From positions 3,707,001 to 3,771,000 of the forward strand of contig NZ_CP141266.1 in assembly GCF_030540775.2 (NCBI RefSeq): a DNA stretch of 64,000 nucleotides, given 5' to 3'. Shown piece after piece: positions 45,885 through 52,588 of the stretch. Within the stretch, counting starts at the first letter, position 1, and the number at the start of each line of letters is the position of its first letter. Below the pieces are notes generated by a model that was given only the letters and a program-made list of their open reading frames with translations, made no database searches and was not told the DNA's origin. Origin of the DNA: Flavivirga abyssicola. Lineage in GTDB: Bacteria > Bacteroidota > Bacteroidia > Flavobacteriales > Flavobacteriaceae. The translations under genes were made by a program, and so were the position numbers.

Positions 45885-47806
45885 AAAAACTACTATTCGT
45901 CCTTTATTGTTTTCCAATACTATCTTTTGCTCAGACTGTCTATTACGATGCCATTGAATTGAGCAAGCTTAATCCGAAAACTGTTGGGAATAAGATATTT
46001 TTTCCGGTAATAGGTGACAATAATAAGGCTGCAGCAGAAATATTAATAAAGTATACAGGAGGCTCTAATTACAATCAGGTACAAGCTGCTTTGGCAACGA
46101 ATGCCTTTATTAGTTTACCTGCAGACAACTCTGTTAGTGGTAGAGTTGCTATAACCCCTAATTCTAATATTTTGGGATCAGTTGGTAACCTGAACGTCAA
46201 TACTATTGCAGACAGTGTTGTGAAATTTTTAATAGATAGGGCCAAAGAAGAATTAACGGTAGCATTTTTTGACAGGTTTCAAGAGGTTTTTAACGGTTAT
46301 CCAGAGTTCCAATTACTGTTTCCAGAAACACATGAGAATTTTAAAATTATTGAGACTTTTAATTTTAATAGATACCTCAATTCCTTACAAGAAGGCTTTC
46401 TTCAAGACTTAAAGGAATTGCATATCAATTTAATCAAGCTTGATCAGGTTACGTGTCAACCCAAGAACAAAAAATGTACAAAAAGAGTAACTTTTTACAA
46501 CAACTTTTTTACGAACGACGGTGGTCGCCTTTTAAAAACGGGTTTAACTCTAATTGAAGAATTAAAAGAAGGAACTAACCCTGCAGAAATATTAACACAT
46601 ATTACTAAAAATTCTGAGTTTAATAAGCTATCTGATCCCAGTTTCACCAATGTTAAAAACTTAATGAAGTTTACAGACTTGATATCCAATAGTTTCAGAA
46701 GTGCTACAGATAATGTGACATGGGTTTCAAATAACGACATTATTAATATGATTAGCAATCCTGTAACGTTCAAGATTTATCTTGGATTGCTATATCAACT
46801 CGATAGCTCTAACCCTATAAACTTTGAGACCTCAAACGGGACCAAATCATTACAAAATATACTTGGAAACTTAGCTCAAAATGTCGCGCCTATCGAAAAT
46901 TATTTAAGAAAGGTTGTTAATGATATTGATCAAATTAGGATTGCATGGGATCATTTAAAGAGTTTTGAAGGATCTGATCATATACCAGAGGGTATAGACT
47001 ACTACGCATTTTACCAAAGTATTATTTCATTGCTTGGGGATATTTCTGAACTCAACCCTGTATTAAAACCATTAAACAGTAGTATTATTAAACACAAAAT
47101 AGAAATTGAAAAGTTTTTACAATTAGCAAATAGAGCTGGAAACATCTATCGCGATTTGTCTACTAAGAACTATTCAACCTTAATCGTGGATCTTAGATTC
47201 TTACTAGAGGATATGCGAGTAAAAAACTCACCTTTTTTAGAAGAGTTTCTAAAATATGGTTCATTTATGGTGGGCATTGCTCAAGCGAAAGATTCAGATG
47301 AAGTCCATCAAATTATTGAATCTATTGCCTTGCCATCCGGAAGTTCTATCATAAAGAAACGATCTAAGTTCAATGTATCCTTAAATTCGTATGTTGGGAT
47401 TTCTCCTAGTTTAGAATATAATGGCGATACCAAAGACTCTAAATTCAGCTTGGGAGTAAATGTCCCTATTGGTGTTGCTACTAGTTGGGGAGCTAAAAAA
47501 GGTGGTTCATTTTCTTTATTTTTTCCTTTAATAGATTTAGGTGCTGTGACTAATTTTCGATTCTCGGATGAAAAAACCGAAGAATTACCAGAGATTAAAC
47601 TTGAGAATATTTTTGCACCTGGGTTTTACGTGGTACACGGTTGGGCAAGGCTACCCATTTCATGGGGCGTAGGCGGACAACTAGGACCACAGCTGCGTGA
47701 GGTCAACCCAATGGATATTGTTGTAGATGCCGATACTTCCTTTTCCTTTAAAGCCTTTATAGCCGTGGATATTCCATTATTAAACTTTTATACAAAATCG
47801 CGTTAA
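45881..47806 (+). CDS. Exported protein of unknown function with barrel-like C-terminus
   Basis: A 641-residue protein that I do not recognise. A clear signal peptide (MKKLLFVLYCFPILSFAQ) exports it. Residues 120-480 are mainly helical. The last 160 residues alternate polar and aromatic residues in a way that suggests beta strands (FNVSLNSYVGISPSLEYNG, FSLGVNVPIGVATSWGAKKG) and end near a charged tail (NFYTKSR), so it may lie in or on the outer membrane. The start overlaps the subtilase stop (ATGA). It is the only member of the cluster with a cleavable signal peptide, so the system would span the envelope. Confidence 0.65.
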   Translation: MKKLLFVLYCFPILSFAQTVYYDAIELSKLNPKTVGNKIFFPVIGDNNKAAAEILIKYTGGSNYNQVQAALATNAFISLPADNSVSGRVAITPNSNILGSVGNLNVNTIADSVVKFLIDRAKEELTVAFFDRFQEVFNGYPEFQLLFPETHENFKIIETFNFNRYLNSLQEGFLQDLKELHINLIKLDQVTCQPKNKKCTKRVTFYNNFFTNDGGRLLKTGLTLIEELKEGTNPAEILTHITKNSEFNKLSDPSFTNVKNLMKFTDLISNSFRSATDNVTWVSNNDIINMISNPVTFKIYLGLLYQLDSSNPINFETSNGTKSLQNILGNLAQNVAPIENYLRKVVNDIDQIRIAWDHLKSFEGSDHIPEGIDYYAFYQSIISLLGDISELNPVLKPLNSSIIKHKIEIEKFLQLANRAGNIYRDLSTKNYSTLIVDLRFLLEDMRVKNSPFLEEFLKYGSFMVGIAQAKDSDEVHQIIESIALPSGSSIIKKRSKFNVSLNSYVGISPSLEYNGDTKDSKFSLGVNVPIGVATSWGAKKGGSFSLFFPLIDLGAVTNFRFSDEKTEELPEIKLENIFAPGFYVVHGWARLPISWGVGGQLGPQLREVNPMDIVVDADTSFSFKAFIAVDIPLLNFYTKSR

Positions 47807-47827
47807 ATTATAAAACGATTAAATATT

Positions 47828-48229
47828 ATGAAACTAACAACCAATTTTAGTAAAGTAGAATTTGAGAGTAGAGATGGCTTTCAGATGCCTGATGACATTT
47901 TGGAAAACATCAAAGAACTAGCTGAAAATCTTCAGGTCGTTCGAGATTATTTGAAAGAACCCATTCATATTAATAGTGGTTATCGTAGCCCTAATCATAA
48001 CTCTGCTATAGGAGGGGAATTAGACTCCCAGCATTTATTAGGTAAGGCGGCAGATTTCTCGGTACGTAATTATACGGCCAAAGACATTTCGCTAATTTTT
48101 GAAAGAATGATTAATAACGGTGAAATAAAACAAGGAGGTGTTGGTCTTTACAACGGCTTTGTTCATTATGATATTAGAGGAACTAAGGCAAGATGGAATT
48201 ATTCTTCACGCTATAAAGATTTTTGGTAA
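47828..48229 (+). CDS. Small M15-family (D-Ala-D-Ala type) peptidase without signal peptide
   Basis: A 133-residue peptidase of the M15_3 type, zinc-dependent and usually acting on peptidoglycan peptides. Ligands and catalytic residues are visible: His69 and Asp76 in SQHLLGKAADF, and His113 and Asp115 in FVHYDIRG. The GYRSPNHNSAIGG loop is also typical. There is no signal peptide, as in phage endolysins, which need a holin or another route to reach the wall. It starts 22 bp after the exported protein and stands 51 bp before the patatin gene. It could be a cell-lysis or envelope-remodelling factor of the cluster; alternatively it is a cargo gene. Confidence 0.85.
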   Translation: MKLTTNFSKVEFESRDGFQMPDDILENIKELAENLQVVRDYLKEPIHINSGYRSPNHNSAIGGELDSQHLLGKAADFSVRNYTAKDISLIFERMINNGEIKQGGVGLYNGFVHYDIRGTKARWNYSSRYKDFW

Positions 48230-48280
48230 TAGATAAATATTAATTACGAATAGATTTATTAGAAACTAAAACAATACAAT

Positions 48281-51133
48281 ATGCCGGGAAAAACATTACG
48301 TATATGCCTTGCAATGGGTGGAGGAGTATCTTTGGGTTCGTTTTCAGGTTCTGCATTGACTGAAGCTTTAAAATTACTTATTTTATATGGACAAGATGCT
48401 GATGGTAATGAATATGATAATGTCATAGTTGATGGTATGAGTGGTGCCAGTGCTGGAGCTATTGCCTTAACTATTATGTTAAAGACACTTATTGACTACA
48501 AATCCATGCTTTTTTTGTTACCAGACCTAGCGGTTAATGAAGATAGAGATGATTTATTAGAAAGTGTCGCAAAGGCTTACTTCGATTCGGTAGAGGATGC
48601 TAAAAAGCATCCTAAGATTGAAGCTCTTAAGGCTCTTGAAACTGCACAAATGTTGCAAGAAAAATTATGGGTAGAAGAGCTTGATGCAGGAAAGCTTTTT
48701 GGGTATCGTAAAACTAAGAATCATAAACATGATGTGCATCAAACATTTGGTCTCCTAGATCGGCAATTATTAGAAAAGTTAGCCAAAAAATATATCATTA
48801 AACCTAAATTTAATAATTTGGGTAATATTCAGGTTTTAGATACTACTCGGGTTCCTTTTGCATGTTCTTTAACCAATTTGCTTCCAATAGAGATTAAAAA
48901 GAATGAAAAGGGCTTACCACAATTAGAAAAAAATGTTATCCAATCTGTAGGTGCTCAAAACCATACCGAAGTACGTATTATTGATTTTGTTTTTGATAAA
49001 AGCAAGTTAAACGGTAAAATTACAGATGACCGCTGGTTAGAGTTTGCCGATGTTGATGATGAAAAAGAGCGAAAATTTGACATTAATAGCTCAAAAGCTT
49101 GGGCTGTTATGTGTTCTTCGGCTTTGGCTTGTGGTGCATTTCCAATTGCTTTCGAGCCTGTAATATTAAAGCGATATAAGGAAGAGTTTGACGGTAAGGA
49201 TAATGGTGAAGTCGGGCAATGGCCAATACAGTTTAATGACCTGAATGATTTATTTAACAATGATGCTATTGCTAAAAAGAGTAGTGTGTTTAATGAGTCT
49301 AAAAATAATGTTATCGACTACAAAAGTTTTAACTTTCCATACGTCGATGGGGGAACTTTTAATAATGAACCCATACGTGAGGCTTATAGAATTGGTGCAT
49401 TTCAGGATTTTGGACATCCCGATAAAGATACAGACCGCTTGGTATTGTTTGTAGACCCTATTGTGAGAACCGAAAAATACCAAACGTTTATACAGTCGTC
49501 CTTAACGCCAATTGGTATGAAAAAAGGAACAGCCGAAGCCAATTCCGAATTTTCGAAACTTATAGATGTTACCTCTAGCTTAATAAACTCTTTAAAAAAT
49601 CAAGGTAGAGTAAAGGAAGAGCACAAAATCTCTGATGTTAAGGAAAACTTAGTCTTACGGAATACCGTATTCGATTACCTTGAATCTAATACTAATTTAG
49701 GTAAAAATCTTACTGTTAAGATCCTTGAAACAGCCTATGATAAGATTTCCACTAACTTAAAAGATGATATTATACCGTTAGGAACACGGAAAGTCATTAC
49801 CTATTTTCAGAATGAACTAAAAAAGGCCTGTGTCTCTAAAAAAAAGCCTAATAGCAAATGTTTGCTTATTGGTAAGGATGAATTTGATGCGCTTATGGTA
49901 GCGATTAATGCTGGAGACATTAAAAATGACGAATTTGACCCTAAGGGTTATAATAAACTTGGTATTTCTAGTGCCTCTGATAAAAACATCTTCGCGAGAA
50001 CGGTTTTTAAAACTATATTTGATTTTTCTCTAAATACAGATGGTAAAAACGAAAAAGCGGAACGCGTTGCCATATTACCCATTAATTCTGAAAAGGAAAT
50101 AATCAGCCTTCCTGGAGAGGAAGTCAGTGCTTTTGGTGGGTTTGCTTCTCTAAAAGCCCGGAGGTATGCTTTTCATTACGGAAGACTCAGTACGTTGCAT
50201 ACATTATTGTTAGCAGAAGAAGGTTTTAGGCAGGCCAATAACTCAGGTGAGATATACCCCTTTGTTAAAACCGATAAAGCCGATTATATAGAAACCTTAT
50301 TAACCGATAGGATTACTGGAATTAAATTCCATGAAGGATTGCATTATCAGAATAATATACGGAAAGAGTTAGTAAAAGTTGGTTTAAAACGCGTTGTAGT
50401 TGTCACCAAACATCTATTAGGTAGGGGGAAATTACTATTAGCCTTAGGAGTATCACTTTTAGGAGTTGTTTTTAGGCTTCCTTCAAGACTAAACTGGTTT
50501 ATGAAAATGCTTTCTGGCTTCATTTATAGACGCTTTTTAAAAAAGAAAGTAGAGGTAACCTATGCCAATATGCTGCCCGTAACCATTTCTATACTAAGCA
50601 ATACTAAATTATCCAGAAAAGCTATTATTACGACTACTGCAGAAGATACGCATTCCATCACAATGTACATGCACAATATTGAGGATGTACATGGTAATAA
50701 AAGGTATCAATATTTGTTTCAGGTATATAGAGCTCTTTATCGAAAAGACACCATAGATGATGAAGTGCCAAAAAAGCTCGAAAATAAAGTCTTTATGGGG
50801 GCTACTTATAGTTTAGAGCCTGAAAAAGTGGATAAAATTAAATTGACGTTGCAACAGAAAGTACCACTACCAAGTATAGATGGTAATTTATTTCAGGATG
50901 ATATGGTGAGTGCCTTACACGATAATTTTAAGGATATTATTTATAGAATACGTATTAGACCACATTATCTACCTTCCATTAACGAGGCACTAGAAGCAGA
51001 GGGTGATATGTTACGACATTCTTTTTTAAATATTGAGTACCATTTAAACCCAATGTTAGAAATCGATGTAGATGACATAGATAAAGGATGGTATTTTAAA
51101 GAAAATACCCAAGCAATGCATAAAAGTTTTTAG
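48281..51133 (+). CDS. Large patatin-like phospholipase with membrane segment
   Basis: A 950-residue patatin-family lipid hydrolase. The oxyanion-hole motif AMGGGVSLG is near residue 10-18, the nucleophile Ser57 lies in SGASAGA (G-x-S-x-G), and the catalytic Asp near residue 355 lies in VDGGTFNNEP. The Ser-Asp dyad is intact. The catalytic domain is interrupted by long inserts, and residues 650-950 form an extra C-terminal part with a hydrophobic segment near 715-730 (LLLALGVSLLGVVF). It is far longer than stand-alone patatins of about 300 residues. Patatins are known to destroy the cell membrane in anti-phage systems such as CBASS; no cyclase or sensor of that type is found here. Confidence 0.88.
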   Translation: MPGKTLRICLAMGGGVSLGSFSGSALTEALKLLILYGQDADGNEYDNVIVDGMSGASAGAIALTIMLKTLIDYKSMLFLLPDLAVNEDRDDLLESVAKAYFDSVEDAKKHPKIEALKALETAQMLQEKLWVEELDAGKLFGYRKTKNHKHDVHQTFGLLDRQLLEKLAKKYIIKPKFNNLGNIQVLDTTRVPFACSLTNLLPIEIKKNEKGLPQLEKNVIQSVGAQNHTEVRIIDFVFDKSKLNGKITDDRWLEFADVDDEKERKFDINSSKAWAVMCSSALACGAFPIAFEPVILKRYKEEFDGKDNGEVGQWPIQFNDLNDLFNNDAIAKKSSVFNESKNNVIDYKSFNFPYVDGGTFNNEPIREAYRIGAFQDFGHPDKDTDRLVLFVDPIVRTEKYQTFIQSSLTPIGMKKGTAEANSEFSKLIDVTSSLINSLKNQGRVKEEHKISDVKENLVLRNTVFDYLESNTNLGKNLTVKILETAYDKISTNLKDDIIPLGTRKVITYFQNELKKACVSKKKPNSKCLLIGKDEFDALMVAINAGDIKNDEFDPKGYNKLGISSASDKNIFARTVFKTIFDFSLNTDGKNEKAERVAILPINSEKEIISLPGEEVSAFGGFASLKARRYAFHYGRLSTLHTLLLAEEGFRQANNSGEIYPFVKTDKADYIETLLTDRITGIKFHEGLHYQNNIRKELVKVGLKRVVVVTKHLLGRGKLLLALGVSLLGVVFRLPSRLNWFMKMLSGFIYRRFLKKKVEVTYANMLPVTISILSNTKLSRKAIITTTAEDTHSITMYMHNIEDVHGNKRYQYLFQVYRALYRKDTIDDEVPKKLENKVFMGATYSLEPEKVDKIKLTLQQKVPLPSIDGNLFQDDMVSALHDNFKDIIYRIRIRPHYLPSINEALEAEGDMLRHSFLNIEYHLNPMLEIDVDDIDKGWYFKENTQAMHKSF

Positions 51134-51217
51134 GGTTGTGTAGTAGTTAAGTCCAGAATAGAATTCTATTTGTTTAATAAAAATTAAATTTATTAATGTA
51201 AAAACAACTTTTATAAT

Positions 51218-52429
51218 ATGGAAGAACATTTTAAAAAATTAAACCGTTATTATCAACTTTTTCTTCTTATATGTTTTGCTTTTTTGATATTTTCTTTACC
51301 AACTAGTGAGACTGAAAAATATGAAAACGCTATAAATGAAGTTGAAGAAATACAATATATATTGTCAGATGAATTAAGTAAAATTCCTGATACATTGACT
51401 GATTCTTTCGAGTATGATGCACTTAATTTTGAAAATGCAATTAAATCCAATTTGGCTTCTTCGAAGATACAGATCGATATTTCTAATTATGAGCATACTA
51501 CCTTTGGCTCAAAGGAAGTTCTTAAAAATATGAACAAACTTGAAGACATCTATCGTTTTTTTCGAACTAACGAACAGTTTAATGAATTTCAGTCACGGAA
51601 AATTTTTTTTGATGAATCTTTTTCAGATTGGATGTCAAAAAGTGAAAAAAGAAAAGTAGAAATGGAAAATGCCATTAGTTTTAAGCTTAAGTCCATGACG
51701 TTTTCTAAAAAATCAGATAACCAAGGAGGTAACCTTTATATTCCAAAATCAGCTTTTTTAACTGTAGTTGGGGATTTAGATCTATATTCAAATAAATACC
51801 ATCCTGGTGGTTATATTACGAGTTTGGCTGGTTATACAATTGAAATGGATGTTCAAGGGCATATTCAAGAATATGGTACTCTTATGCATAAATTATACCC
51901 TAGGGACTTGTTAAAAAACACCTCACTTATAGAAAAAGTTAGAATTGAAAATAGCCAACATGAAATACTTTTTCCTAAATTAAGACTTGTGTGGGATGAG
52001 ATTAAAGAATTAGATTTAACATCGGCTATTGATCATCTTGATGCTAGAATATTTGAATCTCAATATTCTAATGGATTTTCAGTATTTGGTATAAAAATCG
52101 ATAAGAAATTTGTTACAATAATTGGCCCCTTAACAACTTTAGTTATTATCCTATTTTTATTTATGCAACTACGCCAAATAAGAATTTTACAAAAACGAGA
52201 AGGAATGGATTTTGAAAAAGTTAATTGGGTTCCATTATATTCTGGAAGCTTAAGTTTTTTAATAGGTCTTTCGTCACTTGTAGTAATTCCAATTGTTTGC
52301 GCTATTTTTTTCTTTTATCACTTCAAAATAGCTTCAATATGGGATTATGTCGGAATTCTATTCTTTACATTTACCGCAGTCTGTGGTATACTGTGCGTCA
52401 GACTAACAAACGAAATAAAAAAACTTTAA
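51218..52429 (+). CDS. Uncharacterised membrane protein in the patatin/KAP cluster
   Basis: A 403-residue protein not assigned to a family. A first membrane helix lies at about residues 12-28 (YQLFLLICFAFLIFSLP). A large soluble domain of about 265 residues follows, and three further helices lie at about 300-318, 340-372 and 375-395. The soluble part has no recognisable catalytic motif. It starts 84 bp after the patatin gene, and the next small ORF follows its stop by 2 bp. It may transmit a signal across the membrane to the KAP NTPase; this is inference. Confidence 0.65.
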   Translation: MEEHFKKLNRYYQLFLLICFAFLIFSLPTSETEKYENAINEVEEIQYILSDELSKIPDTLTDSFEYDALNFENAIKSNLASSKIQIDISNYEHTTFGSKEVLKNMNKLEDIYRFFRTNEQFNEFQSRKIFFDESFSDWMSKSEKRKVEMENAISFKLKSMTFSKKSDNQGGNLYIPKSAFLTVVGDLDLYSNKYHPGGYITSLAGYTIEMDVQGHIQEYGTLMHKLYPRDLLKNTSLIEKVRIENSQHEILFPKLRLVWDEIKELDLTSAIDHLDARIFESQYSNGFSVFGIKIDKKFVTIIGPLTTLVIILFLFMQLRQIRILQKREGMDFEKVNWVPLYSGSLSFLIGLSSLVVIPIVCAIFFFYHFKIASIWDYVGILFFTFTAVCGILCVRLTNEIKKL

Positions 52430-52431
52430 TT

Positions 52432-52557
52432 ATGTCAACCTTTAGGAAAATATTAATTCATTGCTATTATCAAAAAAACTCTTTAACAAAGACAGAATTG
52501 TATTTAAAAAAGTCTTCTCTCTCAAAAGAGCTTTTGAATTACAAAAAGAGCTTTTAG
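52432..52557 (+). CDS. 41-residue ORF, possibly the N-terminus of the KAP protein
   Basis: ATG at 52432, 2 bp after the previous stop, encodes MSTFRKILIHCYYQKNSLTK and then TELYLKKSSLSKELLNYKKSF before the stop at 52555. Its context (2 bp spacing) suggests a real start. The KAP frame is open from 52538 with no ATG until residue 36 of the called protein. One frameshift between 52538 and 52555, where AAAAAG occurs, would join this piece to the KAP gene. It could instead be a separate small protein or a decoy. Confidence 0.4.
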   Translation: MSTFRKILIHCYYQKNSLTKTELYLKKSSLSKELLNYKKSF

Positions 52558-52588
52558 AGAATTTCAAGAAGTTTTAATTAATACGAGA

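Noticed and set aside
48955-49483. Several ORFs of 69-101 residues inside the patatin gene on both strands
   Set aside because: They are overlapping shadows of a strongly supported gene and show no family motifs.
52225-52557. 110-residue ORF overlapping the end of the membrane protein gene
   Set aside because: Its first 69 residues are a shadow of the 403-residue gene in another frame. Only the part from the ATG at 52432 has a plausible context, and that part is listed separately.
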